Positions 11,392 through 29,700 of a stretch of DNA of 62,000 nucleotides are shown piece by piece. Within the stretch, counting starts at the first letter, position 1, and each line of letters opens with the position of its first letter. The stretch lies in contig OZ037767.1 of assembly GCA_964035545.1 (NCBI GenBank), forward strand, positions 175,001 to 237,000, read 5' to 3'. A program made the translations under genes and the position numbers. Source of the DNA: Bugula neritina. Taxonomy: Eukaryota > Bryozoa > Gymnolaemata > Cheilostomatida > Bugulidae. The notes beneath the pieces are model-generated. The model made no database searches. It worked only from the letters and a program-made list of their open reading frames with translations, and was not told the DNA's origin.

Positions 11392-14300
11392 CTAATACCG
11401 GACAAAGTCATTTCTGGGCTGAATGTGGATGAGAGTGGAATTAGAAACCCTCTTCTTCTGTCTAAACCGATGTAGACTCCGCACTATGCTGTTCACTCCG
11501 AACTGTATGAACTCGCAGATTGTAAGTAGACTGGCTCCAATACAAACTCCTAGAGTTCCTCCCAGACTCGCTGTTACAATACAATATAATACAATACAAT
11601 GCAGTACAATACACACTTCTAGAGTTCCACCCAGACTCGCTGTTACAATACAATATAATACAATACAATGCAGTACAATACACATTCCTAGAGTTCCACC
11701 CAGACTCGCTGTTACAATACAATATCTCGATGGTAAGGAATAATCAACAAATGATGTCTAACTAGATATCACTAAGACTCTTATTAATTCTCACCAATGA
11801 TGTCAAATACTCCGTAAGCGATCTCTTCTTCTAGGAAGTCATAGCTGAGAGAGTTGAAGTATATCCCGGCTGTCATCATGTTCTTCTCCATGTAACCTTG
11901 ATATGTGTCTGCAACTACAAGAGAGTGTGACTACTCAGTGTGACTACTCAGTGTGACTACTCAGTGTGACTACTCAGTGTGACTACTCAGTGTGACTACT
12001 CAGTGTGACTACTCAGTGTGACTACTCAGTGTGACTGCTCAGTGTGACTGCTCAGTGTGACTGCTTAGTGTGACTACTCAGTGTGACTACTTAGTATGAG
12101 TACTTAGTGTGACTACTCAGTGTGACTACTCAGTATGACTACTCAGTGTGACTACTCAGTATGAGTACTTAGTGTGACTACTTAGTGTGACTACTAAGTG
12201 TGACTACTCAGTGTGACTACTTAGTGTGACTTACTTCCATCTCCGTAGATATCTCGGACGTACATAGGATTGGGGTACTTAGTGATGGCCGCATTGGCCT
12301 TGTAGTTATACTCAGTGCACGTGCTGTTACACTGACACACATCTTCCAGGTATTCATAGAATTCAGTTAGATCTACAACCATAATATGTTGTTACTATGT
12401 AATATAGTAGCGTATTACTATGTAATATAGTAGCGTATTACTACGTAATATAGTAGCGTATTACTACGTAATATAGTAGTGTATTACTATGTAATATATT
12501 AGCATATTACTATGTAATATAGTAGCGTATTACTATGTAATATAGTAGTGTATTACTATGTAATATAGTAGCATATTACTATGTAATATAGTAGCATATT
12601 ACTATGTAATATAGTAGTGTATTACTATGTAATATAGTAGCATATTACTATGTAATATAGTAGCGTATTACTATGTAATATAGTAGCGTATTACTATGTA
12701 ATATAGTAGCGTATTACTATGTAATATATTAGCGTATTACTATGTAATATATCAGTGTATTACTATGTAATATAGTAGCATATTACTATGTAATATAGTA
12801 GCGTATTACTACGTAATATAGTAGTGTATTACTATGTAATATAGTAGCGTATTACTACGTAATATATTAGCGTATTACTATGTAATATAGTAGTGTATTA
12901 CTATGTAATATAGTAGCGTATTACTATGTAATATAGTAGCGTATTACTACGTAATATAGTAGTGTATTACTATGTAATATAGTAGCGTATTACTACGTAA
13001 TATATTAGCGTATTACTATGTAATATAGTAGCGTATTACTATGTAATATAATAGCGTATAACTATGTAATATAGTAGCGTATTACTATGTAATATAGTAG
13101 TGTATTACTATGTAATATAATAGCGTATAACTATGTAATATAGTAGCGTATTACTACGTAATATATTAGTGTATTACTATGTAATATAGTAGCGTATTAC
13201 TACGTAATATAGTAGTGTATTACTACGTAATATATTAGTGTATTACTATGTAATATAGTAGCGTATTACTATGTAATATAGTAGCGTATTACTATGTAAT
13301 ATAGTAGCGTATTACTATGTAATATAGTAGCGTATTACTATGTAATATATTAGTGTATTACTATGTAATATAGTAGCGTATTACTATGTAATATAGTAGC
13401 GTATTACTATGTAATATATTAGTGTATTACTATGTAATATAGTAGTGTATTACTATGTAATATATTAGTGTATTACTATGTAATATAGTAGCGTATTATT
13501 ATGTAATATATTAGTGTATTACTATGTAATATAGTAGTGTATTACTATGTAATATATTAGTGTATTACTATGTAATATAGTAGCGTATTACTATGTAATA
13601 TATTAGTGTATTACTATGTAATATAGTAGCGTATTACTATGTAATATAGTAGCGTATTACTATGTAATATATTAGTGTATTACTATGTAATATAGTAGTG
13701 TATTACTATGTAATATATTAGTGTATTACTATGTAATATAGTAGCGTATTATTATGTAATATATTAGTGTATTACTATGTAATATAGTAGTGTATTACTA
13801 TGTAATATATTAGTGTATTACTATGTAATATAGTAGTGTATTACTACGTAATATAGTAGCGTATTACTACGTACGACTAAAATTTTATGGTCAACCAAGT
13901 AACATATTACAGCACATTATCAAACTTTGAACTTACTTGACTTTCCTAGTATGCAGGACATGAAAGTTTGAGGGTTGCATATGTCGGCTCCCCCAACAGC
14001 TGCAATATTACATTCGATAAACTTAGCCTATGTGTCACTAAAACAATATACTGGCTGCAGTAATAGCCCAATATAGCAGATGTATTCTAGCATACTAAGA
14101 TGTGCGAGTATAGATATAGTATAGACAGAGTATAGACAGAGTATAGACAGTGTATAGACAGAGTATAGACAGTGTATAGACAGAGTATAGACAGAGTGTA
14201 GACAGAGTATAGACAGAGTATAGAGAGAGTATAGAGAGAGTATAGACAGAGTATAGACAGAGTATAGAGAGAGTATAGACAGAGTATAAACAGAGTATAA

Positions 14301-17300
14301 ATAGTGTATAGATATGGTTGATGGCGTTACCAGGCTCAAAGAAGTGACGACAGCCACACTTTTCAATGGAGTAGTTGGCCTGACACTCTCTCACGCAGGC
14401 ATTGTAAGAGTACTCTGGGTAGAAGCTGAGGGGGTTGGGTTTAGTCTCAGTATCAAAACAGTCAGCAGTGTTGTTGTCAGCAGGGGGCGGCTGCCTCTTT
14501 ATCTGTGAGATAAAAGAATGTTATGTACGCGTACATGCAGTGTGTGATCCAAACTATTAGGTGTGATATACAGAGTACTGAGTATAAACTATTAGGTGTG
14601 ATATACAGAGTAATGAGTATAAACTATTAGGTGTGATATACAGAGTACTGAGTATAGACTATTAGGTGTGATATACAGAGTACTGAGTATAAACTATTAG
14701 GTGTGATATACAGAGTACTGAGTATAAACTATTAGGTGTGATATACAGAGTACTGAGTATAGACTATTAGGTGTGATATACAGAGTACTGAGTATAAACT
14801 ATTAGGTGTGATATACAGAGTACTGAGTATAAACTATTAGGTGTGATATACAGAGTACTGAGTATAAACTATTAGGTGTGATATACAGAGTAATGAGTAT
14901 AAACTATTAGGTGTGATATACAGAGTACTGAGTATAAACTATTAGGTGTGATATACAGAGTACTGAGTATAAACTATTGGGTGTGATATACAGAGTACTG
15001 AGTATAAACTATTAGGTGTGATATACAGAGTACTGAGTATAAACTATTAGGTGTGATATACAGAGTACTGAGTATAAACTATTAGGTGTGATATACAGAG
15101 TACTGAGTATAGACTATTAGGTGTGATATACAGAGTACTGAGTATAAACTATTAGGTGTGATATACAGAGTACTGAGTATAGACTATTAGGTGTGATATA
15201 CAGAGTACTGAGTATAAACTATTAGGTGTGATACCTTTCCTTGTTCAAACTTATAGAACACTTTAGAGACCACCAGATGCGCTGATTATAGTAAACTAAT
15301 GAGAGTTGCCCCTCCTTCATATTAAGCATATTTTACCCCTCAGCTCACCTTGAGTAAATCTAAGGCTACTTTAGAGTAGGTTCCAGGAGCTACTCCGATT
15401 ATTGAGTCAGTAACCATAACTCCGACTTCTCCTGGTTTATTAGCAGCCATCTGGTGGTACATACAGAGTAAGTAGTATATTATATATAGCTTGTAGTAAG
15501 TAGTAAGTAGCTAGTAGTAAGTAGCTAGTAGTGAGTAGTAAGTAGTAAGTAGCTAGTAGTAAGTAGCTAGTAGTGAGTAGTAAGTAGCTAGTAGTAAGTA
15601 GCTAGTAGTAAGTAGCTAGTAGTAAGTAGCTAGTAGTAAGTAGCTAGTAGTAAGTAGCTAGTAGTGAGTAGCTAGTAGTAAGTAGCTAGTAGTAAGTAGC
15701 TAGTAGTAAGTAGTAAGTAGCTAGTAGTAAGTAGCTGGTAGTAAGTAACTAGTAGTAAGTAACTAGTAGTAAGTAGTAAGTAGTAAGTAGCTAGTAGTAA
15801 GTAGCTAGTAGTAAGTAGCTAGTAGTAAATAGCTAGTAGTAAGTAGCTAGCAGTAAGTAGCTAGTAGTAAGTAGCTGGTAGTAAGTAGCTAGTAATAAGT
15901 AGTAAGTAGCTAGTAGTAAGTAGCTAGTAGTAAGTAGCTAGTAGTAAGTAGCTAGTAGTAAGTAGCTAGTAGTGAGTAGCTAGTAGTAAGTAGCTAGTAG
16001 TAAGTAGCTAGTAGTAAGTAGTAAGTAGCTAGTAGTAAGTAGCTGGTAGTAAGTAACTAGTAGTAAGTAACTAGTAGTAAGTAGTAAGTAGTAAGTAGCT
16101 AGTAGTAAGTAGCTAGTAGTAAGTAGCTAGTAGTAAATAGCTAGTAGTAAGTAGCTAGCAGTAAGTAGCTAGTAGTAAGTAGCTGGTAGTAAGTAGCTAG
16201 TAATAAGTAGTAAGTAGCTAGTAGTAAGTAGCTAGTAGTAAGTAGTAAGTAGTAAGTATCAAGAAGTAAGTAACAAAGACTTACAGAGAAGCCGCTGGAC
16301 AATGACTCAGGGCCAACATAGTAGGAGTCAACTTCTGCATCCAGAACCAGTAACAGACCTCCAAGTAGGCCTGGGTTCCTCACTTTGTGTCTCCCGTCCT
16401 CATTGAAGGAGTAGCACAACCCTGTGTGTAATATAATATACACAGTATACTGAGTATAATATACAGAGTACTGAGTATAATATACAGAGTACAGAGTATA
16501 ATATACAGAGTACTGAGTATAATATACAGAGTACTGAGTATAATATACAGAGTACTGAGTATAATATACAGAGTACTGAGTATAATATACAGAGTATATA
16601 GTATAATATACAGAGTACTGAGTATAATATACAGAGTACTGAGTATAATATACAGCGTATACTGAGTATAATATACAGAGTATATAGTATAATATACAGC
16701 GTATACTGAGTATAGTATACAGAGTATATAGTATAATATACAGAGTATACAGAGTATAATATACAGAGTACTGAGTATAATATACAGAGTATACAGAGTA
16801 TAATATACAGCGTATACTGAGTATTATAATATACAGCATATGCAGAGTATAATATACAGGGTATACAGAGTATAATATACAGCGTATACAGAGTATAATA
16901 TACAGCATATACAGAGTATAATATACACATATTAACCTACCAATATCTGTTAGCACTGGTTTGAACTCTGCCGTGATATTCAAGTCTTCAGAGCGAAAGG
17001 TTGCGTACTGAATGGTAGTAGTGACAGGGGGAGATAACTTGTACATAGCGTCTTGTAGTGTGTTGCTGTCCAAGTTAGCTAGGAGATGGTACTCTGGTGA
17101 GCTCCAGTTCCTTCAGTAAAGTTTATATATGTGTATATATACATGTATATATGTGTATATATACATGTATATATATACACATATATACATGTATATGTGT
17201 GTATATATACATGTATATATGTGTATATATACATGTATATATACACATATATACATGTATATGTGTGTATATATACATGTATATATATACACATATATAC

Positions 17301-18458
17301 ATGTATATATATACACATATATACATGTATATATTCAACTTAATAAATAAACAAAGAGGAGTAAAGAGAGACTCACACATGAGTTACAGACTGCCCGTAA
17401 GCGAACAAGTTTTTCAGCAAGATGTCGAGTCCGGTGACGTTGTAGGAGTAGACGGCCGACTCGACGTAGTGTCGGTTGAAGGCGTTGTTACTGCACACCA
17501 GGATGTTGGGAAATTGGAGCTCCTTGACTCGCACGTTTCTAAATTTGGTTGTCGTCTCTCTTTTGATGAAGGTGTTGAAAAACTCCCAGGAGGCGTATCC
17601 GGCGTAGAGCAGCATAATGAGTATAGTCACCACCCAGAGCACCCTGCAACACGTGTCAAATATACTGTTACCACCCAAAGCACCCTGCGACACGTGTCAA
17701 ATATACTGTTACCACCCAGAGCACCCTGCAACACGTGTCAAATATACTGTTACCACCCAGAGCACCCTGCAACACGTGTCAAATATACTGTTACCACCCA
17801 GAGCACCCTGCAACACTTGTCAAATATACTGTTACCACCCAGAGCACCCTGCGACACGTGTCAGGTGTACTGTCACCACCCAGAGCACCCTCCGGCATGG
17901 GTCAAATATACTGTCATATACTTACTTAGTCACAGGGTATAAGTTACTCTACTTACTTAGTCACAGGGTGTAAGTTAATCTACTTACTTAGTCACAAGGT
18001 GTAAGTTACTATACTTACTTAGTCACAGGGTGTAAGTTACTCTACTTACTTAGTCACAGGGTGTAAGATAATCTACTTACTTAGTCACAAGGTGTAAGTT
18101 ACTATACTTACTTAGTCACAGGGTGCAAGTTAATCTACTTACTTAGTCACAAGGTGTAAGTTACTATACTTACTTAGTCAGAGGGTGTAAGTTACTCTAC
18201 TTACTTAGTCACAGGGTGTAAGTTAATCTACTTACTTAGTCACAAGGTGTAAGTTACTATACTTACTTAGTCACAGGGTGTAAGTTACTATACTTACTTA
18301 GTCACAGGGTGTATTTTATTAAGGTGAACATAACGGATGCCGTGCATAGACACTTCCTGTGTAAACTCCGACCATGATGGTTCCTTTTCACTATCTTCTT
18401 CTGTCGGTTGTTCCTCCAAGACTTTCTTCTCATCGCATTTACAGTTTGAACATTCCAT
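11392..18458 (-). CDS. DEG/ENaC sodium channel subunit, gene B
   Basis: Degenerin/ENaC/ASIC family channel subunit, plasma membrane, 10 exons: 18298-18458, 17377-17643, 16941-17110, 16285-16421, 15349-15450, 14331-14502, 13937-13999, 12235-12372, 11795-11914, 11392-11570. They join without frame conflict into 502 aa. The cytoplasmic N-terminus has the family His-Gly gating motif ([12 protein letters not shown]). TM1 is [19 protein letters not shown]. The extracellular loop has [12 protein letters not shown] after TM1 and cysteine-rich blocks ([28 protein letters not shown]). The TM2 exon carries the GAS filter and a basic tail. Exon 2 equals exons 2+3 of gene D fused (267 nt in both), so one intron differs between paralogues. 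Length is normal for the family. The ligand (peptide, proton or other) cannot be told. Its last exon is the most divergent of the five genes. Confidence 0.9.
11571..11710 (-). repeat. Duplicated 3' splice junction, last intron of gene B
   Basis: Two extra copies, 69 bp apart, of the true acceptor GTAACAG plus the first ~20 bases of the terminal exon (CGAGTCTGGGTGGAACTCTA) precede the real exon start at 11570. Each copy is a plausible alternative acceptor. Confidence 0.85.
11926..12230. repeat. 13-bp array, intron 8 of gene B
   Basis: About 23 copies of GTGACTACTCAGT and variants fill the intron to within a few bases of the donor GTAAGTCACAC, which resembles one unit. Confidence 0.9.
12385..13870. 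repeat. 1.5-kb 23-bp array, intron 7 of gene B
   Basis: About 64 copies of a 23-bp unit (ATGTAATATAGTAGCGTATT core) with recurring GCG/GTG/GCA and TAG/TTAG variants in patterns that imply multi-unit block duplication. Confidence 0.95.
14100..14310. repeat. 11-bp array, intron 6 of gene B
   Basis: Copies of ACAGAGTATAG with single-base variants fill most of the intron next to exon 6. Confidence 0.9.
14540..15232. repeat. 33-bp array, intron 5 of gene B
   Basis: About 21 copies of a 33-bp unit (GTGATATACAGAGTACTGAG and TATAAACTATTAG), highly homogeneous. Confidence 0.95.
15470..16260. repeat. 14-bp array with higher-order duplication, intron 4 of gene B
   Basis: Copies of AGTAAGTAGCTAGT and shorter forms. 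A block of about 310 bp, recognisable by its rare variants (AGCTGGTAGTAAGTAACTAG, GTAAATAGC), occurs twice in tandem around 15.65-15.90 and 15.96-16.21 kb. Confidence 0.9.
16430..16930. repeat. Tandem array, intron 3 of gene B
   Basis: Copies of AGTATAATATACAGAGTACT and relatives fill the intron. Confidence 0.9.
17120..17335. repeat. ATATACATGTATATGTGT microsatellite, intron 2 of gene B
   Basis: Alternating purine-pyrimidine, largely self-complementary repeat. It is open in many frames on both strands but is not coding. Confidence 0.9.
17644..17905 (-). repeat. Acceptor-junction array, 3' half of gene B intron 1
   Basis: Seven copies of a 41-bp unit. On the minus strand each contains GTGTTGCAG followed by GGTGCTCTGGGTGGT, which is the authentic 3' splice site plus the start of exon 2. 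The real junction is at 17643/17644. Confidence 0.9.
17915..18297 (-). repeat. Donor-junction array, 5' half of gene B intron 1
   Basis: About 12 copies of a 31-bp unit which on the minus strand contains ACACCCTGTGACTAA followed by GTAAGT: the last 15 bases of exon 1 plus the 5' splice site. The real donor is at 18297. The same sequence is the exon 1/intron 1 boundary of gene D at 42.34 kb. Confidence 0.92.
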
Positions 18459-20717
18459 ATTACTAAACAATACTACAGCACATTCAAATAGAACTTCACA
18501 CAGTCAGATATAATAAATATACACCAGCTTAGCAACAGAGCACCTGCAGTCACTTACCAAGCTGACAAAGCTGTGTGATGGTGTTAGCAACAAAGCACTT
18601 GCACTCACTTGCCAAGCTGACAGAGCTGTGTGATAGAGTTAGCAAGAGAGAGACCTTCACGGATGCAACAATTGAAACATTGAAACATTAAGCTACACTT
18701 TTGAGTTTGTTAATCAAACTCCTTGAACGATGAAACCCACAAGTCAACACCTTGAAGTGACACCCTCAGGTGACATTCTGAGGTGACCTCAGTGTTCTGT
18801 TGACGAGTGCCGTAAAATGAGAGGCTAAGGGAAATGACATCCAGCGCAGGTGCTACTTCATTAAATTTCTATTCACTTACAAAGCAATGCAATTTAAAAT
18901 GCCACTTGGTCTCTACACTCCAAATCTTGAATTTAAATAAATCAATCAAATAAAATACTACAGCAAACACAAAGGACTAATGCATGCATACACATTATAC
19001 AGTATAAAAGACAGAATTTAAACCATATGTAAAAAAAACTTTCACGGTCTAACAAATTGAAAGTAAAAATTCCTATAAGGTAAGGAGAGTGTTTGAGAGT
19101 CATGGTGGCAAACTAACTAAATTAAACAACATATAAACCATTTATATAAACAGCAGGAAAATAATGTGCTTGTTTTAATGTCATTTGCTGTAGGCTTGTA
19201 CGACAAGACAAAATTTTCACCTATTGTAAGTTTGGTTGAGGTTGAGAAAAGCTTTCGATTTAAAAAAAATTAGATATTGTTAATTTCTCTTCCTCAGAAT
19301 AAAGTGTTACATTTGGTTACCTGGTGCGAGTGAATGGCTAAGAGTTTCGAGTATCTGGTGTCAGGCAGAAAGAGAGAGACAAAACCTTATCAGTCAGTGA
19401 ACGTCTAGAGAGTGGTTGAGATGATAATCACTAAGAAAGCTTCTTATTGATTCGCAACTCAAGGATGTAATTATGAGACAATACACCAATCAATAAATCA
19501 GAATGTCAATGTTTATTTTGCAGTCAGTTTGTCCACGCCATGTTTATCACAGGAACCTGCTCTGTCTTGTCATGTTCACTTGTATAGGAAATGGCATGTT
19601 ACGTGACAATCTGCACCTTTTGCAAGTGTGTAGAGTGTAGGCATTGCTGAATAGCATCAGTGCAGGTAATTTGAGATAAATCTATGTTTTCATATCACAT
19701 GTTTTTGATATCTGCCTATTGATGACTTTTTGTTTTTTGCTCTTGATTTGGCCCAAGTGTTTCGCAATTATTGAACGGTATAGAGGAATTGAAGGACACA
19801 CTTGTAATGATTTGTTTGCGTTGAGTGTATTCATCATACATTTCTGTAGAGTCTTTCTAAGGCAGCATCACAACATCTACGTCATCAAACATCCTGTTTC
19901 AATGACTCCCTTATAGTATATAATGTCTCCCTAGTATATAATGTCTCCCTAGTATATAATGTCTCCCTAGTATATAATGTCTCCCTAGTATATAATGTCT
20001 CCCCAGTATATAATGTCTCCCCAGTATATAATGTCTATACTAGTATATAATGTCTCTCTAGTATATAATGTCTCCCTAGTATATAATGTCTCCCTAGTAT
20101 ATAATGTCTCCCTAGTATATAATGTCTCCCTAGTATATAATGTCTCCCTAGTATATAATGTCTCCCTAGTATATAATGTCTCCCTAGTATATGTATTGTA
20201 CAGGTATTGTACAGGTATTGTACAGTCTATATTCATGAGAACTGAATTTATAAACAACTTCAATGAGTGCAGAAGCATTACATACTAAGCTGAAAAGAAA
20301 AATTACACAAGATGTATTTCCCACGCTTTCTGTGATTAAATCAATTAAAAGGAAAAGATGTTTACTCAGTGTTAATAATCAGGCCAAGTCTCTCTCAAAC
20401 TATACTTGACTACCATTAGACTTAATGAGGGCAGTTGTAGTTTTTCTAAGGCTGTAACACATTCTTTCAAACAAAACTTTGTTTGATTTACACACTATTT
20501 ATTTGCTACAACAACAAAAATATTTATCTTATAAATATAATATAGATATAAATATAATATATAGATATACGAGACATACAATGTTATAAATATAATATAT
20601 ATATATAGATATAATATAGATATAGGAGACATACAATATTATAGATATAATATAGATATATAAACATAATGTAGCTATATAGACATATGCCTAGAGAAGT
20701 AGTAACGCAGAGCTAGT
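18459..20717. other. Spacer between genes B and C; no gene seen
   Basis: Contains the presumed promoter of gene B, a 60-bp imperfect direct duplication at about 18535-18650, and an 18-bp array (TAGTATATAATGTCTCCC, about 15 copies) at 19915-20190, followed by AT-rich repeats at 20510-20690. No convincing exon was found. Confidence 0.6.
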
Positions 20718-25518
<4,801 letters not shown>

Positions 25519-26710
25519 TGTACGTCTGCAGAGTAGTGATACACAGACGTCTGCTGAGTAGCGATACACAGAGTAGTGATACACAGAGTAGTGATACACA
25601 GACGTCTGCTGAGTAGTGATACACAGAGTAGTGATACACAGACGTCTGCAGAGTAGTGATACACAGACGTCTGCAGAGTAGTGATACGGAGGTGTTAGGT
25701 AGGCCGAATGAGGCGTAAGGAAATATTTAACATGATTAAGCAAAATATTATCAGAGTTTATAACAAATCAATAGGTTTTTGAGATAAGCACTTCACTTAG
25801 CCCATTTAAATATTGATCAACAATGAATAATGTATGGAAATGTATTGGAATTTAAGTTGACTATAACAGAACAACTCTTTGGATTAATAAATAATTCAGA
25901 ACAAAAAAATCCCTGAATGAATTATTAAACGTTAATTCAACAAATCAGAAAAAAAAGATAAATACAAACAGCTAAAAATAATTCTTACTGTAAAATGAGT
26001 TGAGTAACAAGTATATCCAATGACATCAGATATTGCAGTTCGAACATAGACCTACAATATCTGTTGTTGTTGCTAAGATACGAATCTTGATGTCACATTT
26101 ACTGCGAACCATGTTTTCAATGACAAAACAACTTCATTGTAAGAAAATAAGGCATATATTTGACTAAAGGATAGCTTAAATACTGTCATTGTATCAGTCC
26201 TGATAATAGAGAGTGTACTTGAACTACCATCAGAGGTCAAGGTTACCATCAGAGGTGAAGGTTGTTATATGGCCAGAGAGATCTATTAGCTACTTTCATC
26301 ATCAGACTTGGGAATGACGCAATACTTCTGCAATATACTTACAGAGTGACACTAGGAAACATGTGACACTAGGAAACATGTGGCACTAGGGAACATGTGA
26401 CACTAGAGAGTATGTGACACTAGAGAACATGTGACACTAGGGGACATGTGACACTAGGGAACATGTGACACTAGAGAGTATGTGACACTAGAGAACATGT
26501 GACACTAGAGAACATGTGACACTAGGGGACATGTGACACTAGGGAACATGTGACACTAGAGAGTATGTGACAATAGAGAACATGTGACACTAGGGAACAT
26601 GTGACACTAGGGGACATGTGACACTAGGGAACATGCGACACTCGAGAACATGTGACACTCGAGAACATGTGACACTAGAGAACATGTGACACTAGAGAAC
26701 ATGTGACATA
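25519..26710. repeat. Spacer between gene C and RTEL1 with two arrays
   Basis: An array of GAGTAGTGATACACAGACGT at 25525-25690 lies immediately 5' of gene C, in its likely leader or promoter. A 17-bp array of CATGTGACACTAGAGAA (about 21 copies) at 26345-26705 lies immediately 3' of the RTEL1 stop. The AT-rich stretch between them shows no gene. Confidence 0.7.
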
Positions 26711-29700
26711 TTATATAGATACCTCAGGGTTACTGGCTGTTCGACAAGCTGAAGTATTTTTAGCAGAAATATTTTCTTTAAAGGAAGTAGTGGAAGTGTT
26801 ATCTGCAGTTGGAAGACTTGAAATATCTTCTGCAGGTGAGTCATCAGTCAGTCTAGAAGATTCCCCGGAAGTGAGCTCATCATACAGCAGTTTATCTTCC
26901 TCCTTCAGAGCACCTCTCAGCTCTGACAACAAGAGGAATCATCTAGAACCTTCAGCGAGTCCGTAGTGTACACACAGACAGACAGACAGACCGACGGACA
27001 GACAGACAGACGGACTTACTGCTGAATATCACAGAAGAAGCCTCAGCTCCAACACATCGTATTGCTGTCACTAGACTACGGACACCTCCTTTATTCTTGT
27101 AGGAGACAAGGGCTGATTTTACCACTTTGATCTCTGCAGGTTGCAGCTTTCTTTTGCACTAATAAAACATCAACAAGGGAATAGTCTCAGCGTACTAAAC
27201 TGAGTTGTGAAGAGTGAAAGAGTGGCAGCGTGTTTAGTAACTCACATATGTGAACAGTGAAAGAGTGGCAGCGTATTTAGTTTGAGAGAATTCATTGGGC
27301 ATCTCAGAACTGTCTCTGTCTTTTGAGGTTGATGAATTTAGGTTATCAGTCTTGAGCTTAGCCACTAATTCATCAAATTTGGCCAGTTGCTTGGAGTTTA
27401 TAAGCTCCCTAAAACCTGCAATAAATGGTTAAAATATCAGGGAGAGAGTAGGTGATGATGTCATCAGAGTGAGAGAGAGAGAGTAGATGATGACATCATA
27501 ACCCACATGATACGACATGGTGTGTGGCGTCTCTCTCCAGTAGAATATGAAGACACGCCTCCATGTCAGCCATCTCTCTACTCCGGTGGTACCTCAGAAC
27601 TGACTTCTTTACTGACAGCATTTCCTCCTTCGTCAGTAGCTGACGGCACTAAGTGTACACAACATTCTGTAGATATACACTGAGATAGTATTTTGTAGAT
27701 ATACACTGTTATACTGTAGATATACACTGTTATACTGTAGATATACACTGTTATACTGTAGATATACACTGTTATACTGTAGATATACACTGTTATACTG
27801 TAGATATACACTGTTATACTGTAGATATACTCTGTTATACTGTAGATATACACTGTTATACTGTAGATATACTCTGTTATACTGTAGATATACACTGTTA
27901 TACTGTAGATATACACTGTTATACTGTAGATATACTCTGTTATACTGTAGATATACACTGTTATACTGTAGATATACACTGTTATACTGTAGATATACAC
28001 TATACTATATACTGTAGATATACACTGTTATACTGTAGATATACTCTGTTATACTGTAGATATACACTGTTATACTGTAGATATACTCTGTTATACTGTA
28101 GATATACTCTGTTATACTGTAGATATACACTGTTATACTGTAGATATACACTGTTATACTGTAGATATACTCTGTTATACTGTAGATATACTCTGTTATA
28201 CTGTAGATATACACTGTTATACTGTAGATATACACTGTTATACTGTAGATATACACTGTTATACTGTAGATATACTCTGTTATACTGTAGATATATTGCA
28301 GGAACCTTATGCAAAGCTTCCACTGCAGATTCTACTTTCTTATTTGGTTTAGAGTTGGAGGTTAGGGTGGCTGTTGAGGAGCTCATTGGTGTAGAGCTCA
28401 GTGGTGTAGATCTCAGTGGTGTAGAGCTCAATGGTGTAGAGCTCAGTGGTGTAGAGGTGAGTGGTGTAGAGGTGAGTGGTGACTCATCCAATTGCGTACA
28501 AACCTAATAACAGATCATATGTATCAGTATATTATATGTATCAGTATATCATATGTATCAGTATATGTGTCAGTATATGTATCAGTATACAGTATGTATC
28601 ACTATATGTATCAGTATATCGTATGTATCAGTATATCGTATGTATCAGTATATCGTATGTATCAGTATATCGTATGTATCAGTATATCGTATGTATCAGT
28701 ATATCGTATGTATCAGTATACAGTATGTATCAGTATATCGTATGTATCAGTATATCGTATGTATCAGTATATGTATCAGTATATCATATGTATCAGTATA
28801 TCGTATGTATCAGTATATCATATGTATCAGTATATCATATGTATCAGTATATCATATGTATCAGTATATCGTATGTATCAGTATATCGTATGTATCAGTA
28901 TATCGTATGTATCAGTATATCGTATGTATCAGTATATTATATGTATCAGTATATCATATGTATCAGTATATGTGTCAGTATATGTATCAGTATACAGTAT
29001 GTATCACTATATGTATCAGTATATCGTATGTATCAGTATATCGTATGTATCAGTATATCGTATGTATCAGTATATCGTATGTATCAGTATATCGTATGTA
29101 TCAGTATATCGTATGTATCAGTATACAGTATGTATCAGTATATCGTATGTATCAGTATATCGTATGTATCAGTATATCGTATGTATCAGTATATGTATCA
29201 GTATATCATATGTATCAGTATATCGTATGTATCAGTATATCATATGTATCAGTATATCATATGTATCAGTATATCATATGTATCAGTATATCGTATGTAT
29301 CAGTATATCGTATGTATCAGTATATCGTATGTATCAGTATATCGTATGTATCAGTATATCGTATGCTAGATATGTCACCATTTGCATCTTGATTTTCTTC
29401 TTCACCGGTTGTGACGTAACGTCTTGGCTGCTGCTGGAGCAGACGTCTTGGTTTAGCTCTGGTCTCACGCCATCACAGTACACAGATCGGGCACTCAGCC
29501 CGCCACCCTCCTTCACACTGTCCGGGTACAAGGGCAGACGAGTCTCCTCAGATGGTAGAGTAGCAGAAGGAGGCTGGCTGTCGACTGCAAGCTCCGCCTT
29601 ACGTCTGCACACGACCGTCTGCACAGTGGAGAAGAAGCTGTTGAGAGATCTGATGACACTGGAGAACTTCTCGTGAACCACCAGCTGGGAGGAGACCCAC

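Noticed and set aside
17097-17942. 281-residue plus-strand frame in gene B
   Set aside because: Shadow of an antisense exon and two arrays of gene B; no plus-strand gene signals.
26703-26966. 87-residue plus-strand ORF
   Set aside because: Antisense to the last RTEL1 exon, which joins upstream exons in phase.
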